Assembly (NCBI GenBank): GCA_014729935.1
Contig: WJJB01000148.1
Coordinates: forward strand, 1-13,178
Direction: 5' to 3'
Origin: Candidatus Bathyarchaeota archaeon
GTDB lineage: Archaea > Asgardarchaeota > Lokiarchaeia > Sigyniarchaeales > Sigyniarchaeaceae
Length of the DNA: 13,178 nucleotides
Positions 1 to 7,516 of the stretch are shown piece by piece; position 1 is the stretch's first letter; the number at the start of each line of letters is the position of its first letter. The position numbers were made by a program, and so were the translations under genes. The notes under the pieces were generated by a model. The model saw nothing but the letters and a program-made list of their open reading frames with translations, did no database searches and had not been told where the DNA came from.

Positions 1-599
1 AACGAAAGCTCAATGAGAAGAGAAATCAGGTCCCTCCCAAGAAAGCCGTGAAACCCCGCATTCTTTCGAAGACGAAATCATTGCTCCGGGATATTTCTGG
101 CGAGGAACGGGAAAACCTCAGGAATGCTTCCAAGCATGCAATGTATCTTTCAACGGATGCACGGCATGTGGCATCGGTCCCGGATGGAACCGTGCAGCTT
201 ACCGTGACGTCCCCCCCCTTCCTCGATGTTGTGCAATACGCGCGGGATAACTGGCTTCGATGCTGGTTCAATGATCTGGATGTTGATGCTATCGGTTCAC
301 GGATCACCATGGCAAGAACCGTGGATGAATGGTCCGAAGTCATGGAAGCGGTCTTTGAAGAATTGCACCGGGTCACTGCACCTGGCGGGTGGGTGGCATT
401 CGAGGTGGGCGAGGTTCGAAAGGGAAAGGTGAAACTCGAAGAACACGTCATCCCGATCGGTGTTAACAAGGGCTTCACCGTGAGGGGAGTTTTGATAAAT
501 GAACAAGAGTTTACCAAGACTTCAAACATTTGGGGTGTTGATAATAACGCACGGGGCACCAACACCAATCGTATCATCCTCCTGCGAAGGAACCCGTGA
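1..599 (+). CDS. DNA N4-cytosine/N6-adenine methyltransferase, C-terminal part (5' end outside window)
   Basis: S-adenosylmethionine-dependent DNA amino-methyltransferase. The reading frame is open to the left edge (in frame from base 3), so the GTG at 48 is probably an internal valine and the true start lies upstream. The catalytic motif IV is TSPPF at bases 207-221. Motif SPP[YF] is typical of amino-methylating enzymes, and TSPPY/F favours N4-cytosine. It is followed by a conserved-looking VVQYARDNWLRCWF stretch, then APGGWVAFEVGEVR, which ends the catalytic core, and the tail TNTNRIILLRR that I recall as typical of archaeal members. The SAM-binding motif (DPFxGxGTT type) is not in the visible part. 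It is expected upstream, which would put motif I before motif IV. No restriction endonuclease gene is visible on this side, so whether it is an orphan or part of a restriction system cannot be told. It ends 14 bases before the convergent LOG-like gene. Confidence 0.8.
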   Translation, partial: RKLNEKRNQVPPKKAVKPRILSKTKSLLRDISGEERENLRNASKHAMYLSTDARHVASVPDGTVQLTVTSPPFLDVVQYARDNWLRCWFNDLDVDAIGSRITMARTVDEWSEVMEAVFEELHRVTAPGGWVAFEVGEVRKGKVKLEEHVIPIGVNKGFTVRGVLINEQEFTKTSNIWGVDNNARGTNTNRIILLRRNP

Positions 600-613
600 T
601 ACCGACTTCAGCG

Positions 614-1177
614 TTATAGCAATTCAACCAAGCGGATGACAAGCTCGTCGATGGTTTCACAAAATAGCATTAGATCCGCGCAGCTGGATGCACCCACTAT
701 TTCCTTCAACCCGTGCATGGTCACCTCGCGCTTGGAAAGGGGGATGGAAATTGGCTTCCAGAATGCTCCAAGGAACAAGATCGGTTTCGGCTCGCATAAT
801 CCCTTGTTAACATGCTCCAAAACTGCAGCAAGTTCCACGAATGTCCCCGTGCCGCCTGGTAAAACGATAAAAGCATTCGAAATCTCTATCATTTTGGTTA
901 TGCGATCGAACAGCGATGATGCAACGATCTCCTCATCAACATGATCATTTACCTGCAGCTTCTTGACCCCCTTGAACACGTAGCAGGTTACACCGATGGT
1001 TTTTCCTCCTGCTTCCTTTGCGCCCTTGGAGACTTGTTCCATGGTTCCACCGAATCCTCCAGTGACCACGGTTATGCCCTTCCGTGCAAGCTGCTTGCCA
1101 AGTTCCACCACGTCCACGTCATGCTTGTCCAAGGACAGGTAACTACCAAAGATGCATGCCTTCTTACTCGTCTCCAT
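614..1177 (-). CDS. LOG-family / TIGR00725-like nucleotide-binding protein
   Basis: Rossmann-fold protein of the lysine-decarboxylase-like (LOG) family, 187 residues from the ATG at 1177. It carries the signature PGGTGTFVE at residues 107-115, preceded by a phosphate-binding-like VVTGGFGGTMEQVSKGA at about 37-53 and by DRITKM at 91-96, which keeps the family's Arg/Lys/Met pattern. Characterised LOG enzymes cleave nucleoside 5'-monophosphates to ribose 5-phosphate and free base, giving cytokinins in plants. Archaeal members are mostly uncharacterised, so nucleotide phosphoribohydrolase activity is an inference from the family. The length is normal for the family. The frame also opens at a TTG at 1198, but METSKKACIFGSYL begins directly at the first beta strand, so ATG 1177 is preferred. 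Neither start has a clear ribosome binding site. It is divergent from the flippase fusion gene and convergent with the methyltransferase. Confidence 0.82.
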   Translation of the reverse strand: METSKKACIFGSYLSLDKHDVDVVELGKQLARKGITVVTGGFGGTMEQVSKGAKEAGGKTIGVTCYVFKGVKKLQVNDHVDEEIVASSLFDRITKMIEISNAFIVLPGGTGTFVELAAVLEHVNKGLCEPKPILFLGAFWKPISIPLSKREVTMHGLKEIVGASSCADLMLFCETIDELVIRLVELL

Positions 1178-1258
1178 ATGTGGAAAATGATGCTTCAATG
1201 GAGAAAAAGGTAATGATGCACCACGGAGTCTGGTTCCTCGCCCTCCTCCCCTGCGCGA

Positions 1259-1296
1259 ATAAACTTAAAAAACTGTCAATTTCTGTTATGAAAGGG
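1259..1296 (+). promoter_or_regulatory. TATA-like promoter and ribosome binding site of the flippase fusion gene
   Basis: An AT-rich core, AATAAACTTAAAAAAC (1259-1274), lies in an otherwise GC-rich leader. It places a predicted transcription start about 25 bases downstream, near 1290-1295. AAAGGG at 1291-1296 sits 7 bases before the ATG at 1304 and could act as a weak ribosome binding site. The leader would then be very short. The same AT core could serve the LOG-like gene on the other strand, but with a leader of about 60 bases or more. Confidence 0.45.
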
Positions 1297-1303
1297 AAAA
1301 AAA

Positions 1304-4024
1304 ATGCGCTGCAATCCAAAAATCATGTTGCTTTTCGGGATGACCACCTTAATGCCCATAGCAATGTTATGGGTTGGTTTTGCCATGCTCTCACCGGCCA
1401 CTGCCCAGCCTGCTGGAAAGACGAACGTGCTTTACTTGGGAAACTCTGGCGGAAAGATCTTGGACGCATTGGAATTGGACTCGAGCTCGATAAATGTTAC
1501 GAGCAGGAATGCTACGTCGTTCGATTTAAGTGACTTGGACGAGTTTGACGTGCTATTCATCAATGATTTCAATCTATCCTCGAGTGACATGGTAACCGTG
1601 TCAACCTGGGGACAACAGGCAGGGAATGGAATCGTAGTGGTAATGGGTGAAGAGCTGGGTGATGGCAATATCATCCTTTCAAGCCTTAACATATCCAGTT
1701 CAACCATTTTCTCGCGGAATGACGAAAATGTTGATGCATTGGTCGTGAGCAAGGTGTCGGGAGAAAACAAATCTCATCCCATCCTGTCAGGCGGAATCGT
1801 GTTGAATACGGCACCGGGGGTGGCAAATTACTCGTTACTCGATAATCTCGAAGGTGATGTGATTCCTTTCATGTCCATTCTCTTGAGTAACGAAACGTTT
1901 GCCCAGGAAACGAACTACCCGTGGCTTTTGGGAAAGAAACTGGGCATCAATAGCATTCCAAACGTGTTCGTGTTCTCGCCTTGGCTTCAAGAAGAACACG
2001 CGCTGGTTGAAACGAACGAGCAAATCATGGTCTGGCCATATTTCAATTACCTCGTGTTTACCACGGTCCAGTCATCTGTTGGCAAGGTGATGCCCTCGTA
2101 CGCTTCCTGGGCATATTCCCCCGTCCCCCACGCCAAGGATCAAGTGCTCCTTGGCATGTTCGTGCTCGCGTGTGCAATACTCTCCATCGTGTTATTTACC
2201 AGGGCTAGAAAGCGCAAGAAGGTACAAAGGGAGGAGTTCGCCATCACGAAATTAAAGAAGGGAGAAATAAGCCAAGAAGAAATCCTGATTGATTCCGAAA
2301 ACGATTGGGAGCGTGTCGGTTTCCATCGCCAGCTTTCAGGTTTCTTGAAATTATTTTTTCTCATGATTATCTTATTGCTTCCCCAGCTGGTGGTCACCAT
2401 CCTGATCATGCCACGGTTCCTGAATCCCTACCCGCAAGCGGCTGGCTGGTATTCTTATACATTGCGATTCTTCGAGGCAATATGGCTCATGTTCGACATT
2501 GGTTTCAACTATGCTCTAGCGAAATATTTCAGCGAGCATCGCATCGAGCGACCGGAAAAAGCATATCATTACGTCCAGATCTTCGTTTGGTGGGAGATAC
2601 TAAGTGGCGTGGTGCAGATATCGCTGTTTGCATTTCTCGGATCGATCATCTTTCCATATACCGAGTTTTCGTATCTTAGCTGGATGTTCATCGCACATTC
2701 ATTAATTCAATTCCCCGGATTTTTCCTGGTGTTTCAATACACGTTCCAAGGCATGCAACGCTCAGATTTCGAGACCATCAGTTACGCGCTCCAAGCCTTC
2801 GTCCTAAGGCTTGTTTGCCAAGTTGGCACCGTCCCGCTATTCAGATTCTTTTATGCCTCCATGCCACAATTTGGGCCTGCCTTCGGTGCAGGGATCGGAT
2901 TGCTGATAGGACAGTTATTGGGGGACTTGGTTCTGCTCATGATAACACTTCGCTTGTACAAGAGCCTGAACTTGCCAATTGCTCCCATCTTTGCCGCTGA
3001 TTTTACAGTGGAGGAATTCAGGGAATCCTTCAAGTTTGGAATCAAGATGGCATTGGGGAACGTGTGGGTTCCTGCCGTCTGGCTCCTCCAAGTATACTTG
3101 ATAGGCGTGTATTTGCCAAATAGTTCTGCCGAGCAAGGGTTCTTCGAATTCGCGTTTACCATCTCAACGATTCCACAAGCCACCGCCCTCCTCATGTCTT
3201 CAATGCTGGGAGGGCTCACGGAAGCAAACAAGTATGGGAAGAAAAATCTGGTCAATTACATATCGACCCAAGGCTACAAGTGGGGAACCATTTGGACCAC
3301 CTTCCTATGTCTTGGTTTGATGGCAATTGGCCAAGAGCTGATCGTCGGCGCAGCGGGTCCCGTCTGGGAAAGGGCAGCCGAGCTGTTACCTTGGCTCCTC
3401 ATCTACAGGGTACTCGGCCCGATATCCTGGCAAGCAGATTGGGAATTTGCAGCGGCGGATAAACCCCTGTATGCGGGTATTGCATGGATCGTGGAACAGG
3501 GCATCAGGGCGATCTTGTTACTCACCTTGATCCCTGCATTGCGGCTCATGGAAGCAGCCATCATCACTTACATCATTTCCCTTGCCATCAAGAATGTGCT
3601 CGTTCTCGTGTTGATCCGGAAAAAGATCCACAAGTGGGATTGGAATTTATGGCAGTCATTCATCGCCCCGATTCTCTCTGCAATTATTTGTGCATTGATA
3701 TTGAAAGCGATTGCAATTTTCTTGAAAACTGGGGTGGGTATGGTTGATGCCGTGTTGTTATTTGTCATCACTCTCTTCCTCTTCGGCCACATTCATGGAT
3801 TCTTCATTGGATTGCTTGGAGGGTATGATGATAACACATTGGGGGAACTAGACTTGGCGACAAAGATGGTAACCGGGGTACGTGGGTTCACGAGATTATA
3901 CTATCTCATGACCCGTGCGGGAGCCAAGATTTCACCCCTGCACAACAGGTTCAAGAATGACGTATTCCAGCTAGCCATGCAGGAAGCTAGGGAACTTACC
4001 GCAATCAAGCGAAGGATCGTTTGA
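1304..4024 (+). CDS. MOP/Wzx-like 14-TM flippase fused to a secreted glutamine amidotransferase-like domain
   Basis: A 906-residue membrane protein with two parts. Residues 1-34 look like a signal peptide ending SPATA. Residues 35 to about 280 form an extracellular alpha/beta domain. VLYLG, then DLSDLDEFDVLFIND, then GIVVVMGEE resembles the class I glutamine amidotransferase/ThuA fold, but no catalytic GxCxG elbow is visible, so it is probably non-enzymatic. It carries seven N-X-S/T sequons between about residues 64 and 196, consistent with N-glycosylation outside the cell. A TM helix at 281-299 leads to a basic, charged cytoplasmic linker (RARKRKKVQREE...) and then about 14 hydrophobic segments from 347 to about 842. 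Its first part (YSYTLRFFEAIWLMFDIGFNYALAKYF) resembles the start of polysaccharide-type MOP exporters, which flip lipid-linked glycans. A basic tail of about 60 residues ends the protein. The substrate is unknown. The flippase assignment is from pattern recall; the fusion is read directly from the frame. Confidence 0.75.
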   Translation: MRCNPKIMLLFGMTTLMPIAMLWVGFAMLSPATAQPAGKTNVLYLGNSGGKILDALELDSSSINVTSRNATSFDLSDLDEFDVLFINDFNLSSSDMVTVSTWGQQAGNGIVVVMGEELGDGNIILSSLNISSSTIFSRNDENVDALVVSKVSGENKSHPILSGGIVLNTAPGVANYSLLDNLEGDVIPFMSILLSNETFAQETNYPWLLGKKLGINSIPNVFVFSPWLQEEHALVETNEQIMVWPYFNYLVFTTVQSSVGKVMPSYASWAYSPVPHAKDQVLLGMFVLACAILSIVLFTRARKRKKVQREEFAITKLKKGEISQEEILIDSENDWERVGFHRQLSGFLKLFFLMIILLLPQLVVTILIMPRFLNPYPQAAGWYSYTLRFFEAIWLMFDIGFNYALAKYFSEHRIERPEKAYHYVQIFVWWEILSGVVQISLFAFLGSIIFPYTEFSYLSWMFIAHSLIQFPGFFLVFQYTFQGMQRSDFETISYALQAFVLRLVCQVGTVPLFRFFYASMPQFGPAFGAGIGLLIGQLLGDLVLLMITLRLYKSLNLPIAPIFAADFTVEEFRESFKFGIKMALGNVWVPAVWLLQVYLIGVYLPNSSAEQGFFEFAFTISTIPQATALLMSSMLGGLTEANKYGKKNLVNYISTQGYKWGTIWTTFLCLGLMAIGQELIVGAAGPVWERAAELLPWLLIYRVLGPISWQADWEFAAADKPLYAGIAWIVEQGIRAILLLTLIPALRLMEAAIITYIISLAIKNVLVLVLIRKKIHKWDWNLWQSFIAPILSAIICALILKAIAIFLKTGVGMVDAVLLFVITLFLFGHIHGFFIGLLGGYDDNTLGELDLATKMVTGVRGFTRLYYLMTRAGAKISPLHNRFKNDVFQLAMQEARELTAIKRRIV

Positions 4025-4046
4025 TTTTTCTCTTCTTTTTTCTTTG
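4025..4046 (+). terminator. T-rich terminator after the flippase fusion gene
   Basis: Directly after the TGA at 4022-4024 comes a pyrimidine run with clusters of five and six T (TTTTTCTC then CTTTTTTC). Archaeal RNA polymerase terminates at such T-tracts without needing a hairpin. Confidence 0.55.
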
Positions 4047-4094
4047 GCATGAAAGTTCGTTGCACCTGATAATTGGAGAGCACCTGCATCCCCG

Positions 4095-4168
4095 TTGCGA
4101 GAGGAGAGAAAAGAAAAGATAGAAAGGATAGTTTGCGATATTAGCATGCTCACCCCACTTATTGTGGG
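4095..4168 (-). terminator. Hairpin and T-rich tract downstream of the 37-codon ORF
   Basis: CCCAC at 4154-4158 and GTGGG at 4164-4168 form a 5-bp stem with a 5-base loop that contains the stop codon of the small ORF. On the minus strand it is followed, after about 25 bases, by a long pyrimidine-rich stretch with several T4 runs (4095-4135). This would end a transcript coming from the small ORF and is independent support that the ORF is transcribed. Alone it is only modest evidence. Confidence 0.4.
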
Positions 4169-4272
4169 ACGTGGCACCCGGGATAGGAAACGCCGGCAAC
4201 CCATAGGGAGATGCCAGACGTGACCGCGAGTAACACGGTGAGCAAGCCGAGTATCTTGTCGGTCTTGTTCAT
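4159..4272 (-). CDS. Candidate 37-residue single-span membrane peptide
   Basis: A small frame from ATG 4270-4272 to TAA 4159-4161. It begins MNKTDK, continues with a hydrophobic stretch ILGLLTVLLAVTSGISLWVA (residues 7-26) and ends with a short tail containing one Cys and one His (GVSYPGCHVPQ). The shape is a positively charged start, one membrane helix and a short exterior tail. Support comes from its surroundings. AGGTG (4281-4285) lies 8 bases before the ATG and matches the archaeal anti-Shine-Dalgarno end. TATA-like boxes lie 40-65 bases upstream. A hairpin plus T-rich tract follows the stop. GGTG and CACC (4273-4284) could pair and mask the ribosome binding site. I recognise no homologue, and a function cannot be named. 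It lies 213 bases downstream of cmk on the same strand but probably has its own promoter. It could still be a chance frame. Confidence 0.45.
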   Translation of the reverse strand: MNKTDKILGLLTVLLAVTSGISLWVAGVSYPGCHVPQ

Positions 4273-4312
4273 GGTGATTACACCTGCTTGGTGCGATAAT
4301 ATAATCAGATCT

Positions 4313-4340
4313 CGATATTTAAAAGACGATATTTATTTGC
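4313..4340 (-). promoter_or_regulatory. TATA-like promoter of the 37-codon ORF
   Basis: Read on the minus strand, two archaeal TATA-like boxes lie in tandem: CAAATAAATA (about 4331-4340) and TTTTAAATAT (4316-4325). The nearer one predicts a transcription start near 4295 and a leader of about 20 bases that would include the AGGTG ribosome binding site. Confidence 0.45.
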
Positions 4341-4450
4341 GGGTGATCTTGGATGATGCTCCCAAGTTCCTTGACATGCATAGATCCAGGTATAGGGGTT
4401 CTTCATCAAAGAGACGTTCCACGAAAATCCGGGAACGTGTAATGGGATTG

Positions 4451-4456
4451 AAAAAA
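4451..4456 (-). terminator. T6 tract after cmk
   Basis: On the minus strand CCGATTTTTTCAATC lies about 30 bases after the cmk stop codon. A T-run of this kind is the usual archaeal intrinsic terminator. It would separate cmk from the small ORF further downstream. Confidence 0.45.
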
Positions 4457-4485
4457 TCGGGATTCATTCGTCTGTTGTGGATTAC

Positions 4486-5055
4486 CTACCCATCATCAAG
4501 CTCCTGTTCGACTCGTTCGATTATCCGATCCACCACGCCTTCAACAGGAAGGTTCGTGGTGTCGATGACGAGATCATGTAGCTCGCGCACCCATTGCCGG
4601 TCTCCAAGATCGATCCCGTAGATCGCTTGGTATCTTTCCCGCTCGTTCTTCTCCCTTTGAAGAGTATCTGCTTTTACTTGTTCGAAATGAACATTATTCT
4701 CGTTTTCCTCTTCCCGTATACGCTTCAAGATACGCCGGAATCTCGTTGTATCACCACACTGGAGTAAAACCTTTAAATCGACATTATCATCTAAGATATA
4801 CCAGCAGACTTGGCAATCAATGACGAGATCTTTCCCTTCCTTGGCCATGTTTTCAATCTTTGCATCGAGTGCCTTATCCACTTCAGGATGATCTTTAGCA
4901 TACTCGTTGAACTTTTTCAATGCTTTACCTTGCTCCTTAGCCATATCCCTGTAAAGTTCACCTGAGGATACATGTTTTAGATTCAACTCTTTACCAACTT
5001 TCCTTCCTACCGTGGATTTTCCCGTTCCGTGCAATCCCGAGATGGTTATTATCAT
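4486..5055 (-). CDS. cmk: Archaeal-type cytidylate kinase
   Basis: Cytoplasmic nucleoside monophosphate kinase that converts CMP (and dCMP) to the diphosphate with ATP, for nucleotide and CDP-lipid synthesis. Its 189 residues match the short archaeal family. The P-loop is GLHGTGKST at residues 7-15, followed by VSSGELYRDMAKEQG, the family's CMP-binding region. The central basic/acidic stretch RRILKRIREEE forms the lid, and the late signature is REKNERERYQAIYGID. One oddity: where relatives, as I recall them, read E-G-R-L before a Trp (an Arg thought to contact the monophosphate), this protein reads IDCQVCW, without Gly-Arg. The start is fixed by AAGGAG (5059-5064) and a second GGAG just upstream. 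It is divergent from ppsA and shares an AT-rich promoter core with it. Confidence 0.94.
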   Translation of the reverse strand: MIITISGLHGTGKSTVGRKVGKELNLKHVSSGELYRDMAKEQGKALKKFNEYAKDHPEVDKALDAKIENMAKEGKDLVIDCQVCWYILDDNVDLKVLLQCGDTTRFRRILKRIREEENENNVHFEQVKADTLQREKNERERYQAIYGIDLGDRQWVRELHDLVIDTTNLPVEGVVDRIIERVEQELDDG

Positions 5056-5093
5056 GTGCTCCTTCTCTCCTTTTTCTTCAGGCTGTAAGAGGA

Positions 5094-5107
5094 AACTATA
5101 TTTAACC
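5094..5107. promoter_or_regulatory. Shared divergent promoter core of cmk and ppsA; ppsA probably leaderless
   Basis: The only AT-rich element between the divergent genes is TATATTTAA at 5097-5105. Read rightward it has a purine-rich BRE-like GGAAAC before it and is centred about 26 bases before ATG 5127. The predicted start of the ppsA transcript therefore falls on the start codon, and no ribosome binding site is seen. Read leftward (TTAAATATAG) it predicts a cmk transcript start near 5075 and a leader of about 20 bases containing AAGGAG. Confidence 0.6.
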
Positions 5108-5126
5108 TTGATTTCCCCGTGTGGTA

Positions 5127-7421
5127 ATGTCTAGTAAACGAATAGCGTGGTTTAAAGAGATTTCCAAGAATGATATTAGGTTAGTAGGTGGGAAGGCTGC
5201 AAATCTTGGTGAGATGCACGAAAAATTCCCGATACCCGATGGATTCGTACTTACGGCTAATATCTATTTTGAGATCATCGAGCAAGAAAACCTAAAAAAC
5301 GAAATCAAGGAATTACTTGAAGATTTAGACGTGGAAGATACAGGAACCTTGCAATCCACTTCAGGCAAGATCAAGCAACTTTTCATGAATTTATCCATCG
5401 GAAATGAAATGAGGGAAGGATTAATGGATGCATTTGACGAGCTCTCGGGAGGCAATGATGATTTCATAACTTCCATCCGAAGCTCTGCAACTGCGGAAGA
5501 TCTTCCCGAGGCAAGTTTTGCAGGGCAGCTGGAAACTTACCTTGCCGTTCCAAGAGAACGGTACGTGGAAACCGTGAAGAAATGCTGGGCAAGCCTGTTC
5601 ACACCGAGGGCAATATATTATCGGGAAAAGAATGGTTTCAATCACCTGGATATTGCCTTGGCGGTTATCGTGCAGGAATACATGCCCTCTGACGTGGCAG
5701 GAGTCATGTTCACAGCAGATCCCGCCACTGGTGAAGACGTGATAGTCATCGAAGCTGCCTTTGGTATCGGGGAAACCGTGGTATCAGGCACCGTGACCCC
5801 TGATACCTACCGGGTGGATCCGGGGACGTGGGCTATTACAAGCAAGAAAGTTGCAACCCAAGCCATGAAGGTGGTTCGCGAGGGTGCTTCCACTCGAGAA
5901 GTAGATGTTGACGAGGAGGATGGTCGCGAGCAAAAGTTGCCTGATAATGTTATAAAGGAATTGGCAAGAATTGGCAAGAATATTGAGAAACATTATGGTG
6001 AAACCCAAGATATCGAGTGGGTTTTTGCAGATGGCTTGGGAATTGTGCAATCACGGCCAATCACCACTGGCCAGGAATCTTCTGGTGGAGATGTCGATGA
6101 AAATGGAGGTAACCCGCCGAATGCAAGCAAATACGGGAAAAGGAAGATTCTATCAGGGTTAGCTGCCAGTCCAGGGGTGGGGTTTGGTTCAACCCGGATC
6201 GTGACTGATGCTTCCGGCTTGGATGCATTCAAGAAGAAAGAGGTCCTAGTCACGGGAATGACCACGCCCGATATGGTTCCAGGCATGAAAAGAGCATCAG
6301 CCATTATAACAGATGAAGGCGGTACGACCAGTCATGCTGCCATCGTTTCCCGGGAGCTTGGTATCCCGTGCGTGGTAGGAACAGGAAAGGCAACCACGCT
6401 AATCAATGAAGGGCAAGAGGTGACAGTGGATGGAAATCAAGGCTTCGTATACGAGGGAAGGATAGAGAACTTGCTTGAAAGCGAAGCCGAGAGAATAGAC
6501 TCGGAGAAAGTTGCCCGTTCGACGATAATAACTGGGACCAAACTCTTCGTGAATTTATCTTCTCCAGGAACTGCTGAATCGGTGGCAGCACGGAATGTGG
6601 ATGGTGTCGGATTGCTTAGAGCTGAATTCATCGCCGCGGATATTGGCAAGCATCCCAAGTCAATGATTGCGCATGGACGGGGGAAAGAATGGCAAGAGCA
6701 ATTAGCATCAGGTATCAAGGTTGTTGCAAAAGCATTTTACCCAAGGGATGTCGTGTATCGCACCCTGGATTTCAAGACGAATGAATATAAGGAGTTGGAA
6801 GGTGGCTCGGACGAACCAGATGAAGCCAATCCCATGCTCGGGTACCGGGGTTGTTATCGCAACATCACCAGCAAGGAAGTATTCTACCTAGAGCTGGGAG
6901 CGGTTAAACAAGTGAGAGAAGAATACGGATTAACAAACCTGCACGTGATGATACCTTATGTGAGAAGAGTCGATAACCTTGCGCGGGCAATTGAAATGTG
7001 CAAAGCACAAGGGCTCGAACGTGGTAAAAACTTCAAGATATGGGTGATGGTGGAGGTGCCCTCCACGGTGTTTCTCATTAACCGATTCATAAAATTGGTA
7101 GATGGTATAAGCATTGGCTCGAATGATCTAACGCAACTCATACTTGGGGTGGACAGGGATAATGAAAATCTTAGTAATCTATTCGATGAGCGGGATCCTG
7201 CAGTCCTGAGGGCAATGGGGATGGTGATTGAAGCATGCAAGAATGAAGGGATAACGGCATCGATTTGCGGGCAGGCACCATCCATGCATGATGACATTGT
7301 TGATTTTCTTGTAAGGAAAGGTATCACCAGCATTAGCGTGAATCCCGATGCCATCGAGCGGACGAGGCGCTTGATTGCAAAGGTGGAACGGAAGATTCTT
7401 TTAGATGCTGCCAGGCGATGA
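5127..7421 (+). CDS. ppsA: Phosphoenolpyruvate synthase (pyruvate, water dikinase)
   Basis: Converts pyruvate, ATP and water to phosphoenolpyruvate, AMP and phosphate, the entry step of gluconeogenesis in many archaea. All three domains are intact in 764 residues. The N-terminal ATP-grasp part has VGGKAANLGEM near the start, SIRSSATAEDLPEASFAGQ and VAGVMFTADPATGE. The swivelling phosphohistidine domain has GGTTSHAAIVSRELGIPCVVG with the catalytic His at residue 403. The C-terminal TIM-barrel PEP domain has GVGLLRAEF, NPMLGYRG, GSNDLTQLILGVDRD and SICGQAPS, with the acid/base Cys at 714. The length fits the archaeal family. A GTG at 5121 is in frame two codons earlier. ATG 5127 is preferred because its distance from the TATA box (about 26 bases) fits a leaderless transcript. 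Nothing looks degraded. Confidence 0.97.
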   Translation: MSSKRIAWFKEISKNDIRLVGGKAANLGEMHEKFPIPDGFVLTANIYFEIIEQENLKNEIKELLEDLDVEDTGTLQSTSGKIKQLFMNLSIGNEMREGLMDAFDELSGGNDDFITSIRSSATAEDLPEASFAGQLETYLAVPRERYVETVKKCWASLFTPRAIYYREKNGFNHLDIALAVIVQEYMPSDVAGVMFTADPATGEDVIVIEAAFGIGETVVSGTVTPDTYRVDPGTWAITSKKVATQAMKVVREGASTREVDVDEEDGREQKLPDNVIKELARIGKNIEKHYGETQDIEWVFADGLGIVQSRPITTGQESSGGDVDENGGNPPNASKYGKRKILSGLAASPGVGFGSTRIVTDASGLDAFKKKEVLVTGMTTPDMVPGMKRASAIITDEGGTTSHAAIVSRELGIPCVVGTGKATTLINEGQEVTVDGNQGFVYEGRIENLLESEAERIDSEKVARSTIITGTKLFVNLSSPGTAESVAARNVDGVGLLRAEFIAADIGKHPKSMIAHGRGKEWQEQLASGIKVVAKAFYPRDVVYRTLDFKTNEYKELEGGSDEPDEANPMLGYRGCYRNITSKEVFYLELGAVKQVREEYGLTNLHVMIPYVRRVDNLARAIEMCKAQGLERGKNFKIWVMVEVPSTVFLINRFIKLVDGISIGSNDLTQLILGVDRDNENLSNLFDERDPAVLRAMGMVIEACKNEGITASICGQAPSMHDDIVDFLVRKGITSISVNPDAIERTRRLIAKVERKILLDAARR

Positions 7422-7516
7422 TGGATCTAGGAACGCAATAACATGATCCTGCGCCCTTCAAGCCTTTTTCCCAATAGTACTTTAAGGAATGGCATGCATT
7501 AACTTGGTAAGGGTCT
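7422..7516. other. Short convergent gap with weak terminator after ppsA
   Basis: This gap of 95 bases separates two convergent genes. A T5 tract (CCTTTTTCCC, near 7458-7470) can end ppsA transcription. I see no clear T-run on the minus strand for the oxidoreductase gene and no other element. Confidence 0.4.

Larger units (their letters stand above)
4273..4485. other. Intergenic region between the small ORF and cmk
   Basis: This stretch holds the leader and promoter of the small ORF (ribosome binding site at 4281-4285, TATA-like boxes at 4313-4340). It also holds a perfect 7-bp inverted repeat, ACGTTCC at 4414-4420 and GGAACGT at 4432-4438, and an A-run read as T6 on the minus strand at 4451-4456, which can end the cmk transcript. 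I see no tRNA, snoRNA box pair or further convincing coding frame. Confidence 0.5.

Noticed and set aside
211..218. Run of eight C in the methyltransferase gene as a phase-variation tract
   Set aside because: It encodes part of the conserved TSPPF motif and the frame is intact. Nothing shows length variation.
1084..1533. 149-residue plus-strand frame overlapping the LOG-like and flippase genes
   Set aside because: It is a shadow of two better-supported genes and has no recognisable domain.
4305..4406. 33-residue minus-strand frame upstream of the small ORF
   Set aside because: It runs through the TATA-like boxes of the small ORF, has no ribosome binding site and no protein-like pattern.
4211..4621. 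136-residue plus-strand frame
   Set aside because: It is antisense to the end of cmk and to the small ORF and its promoter, has low-complexity Ser/Arg composition and no recognisable domain.
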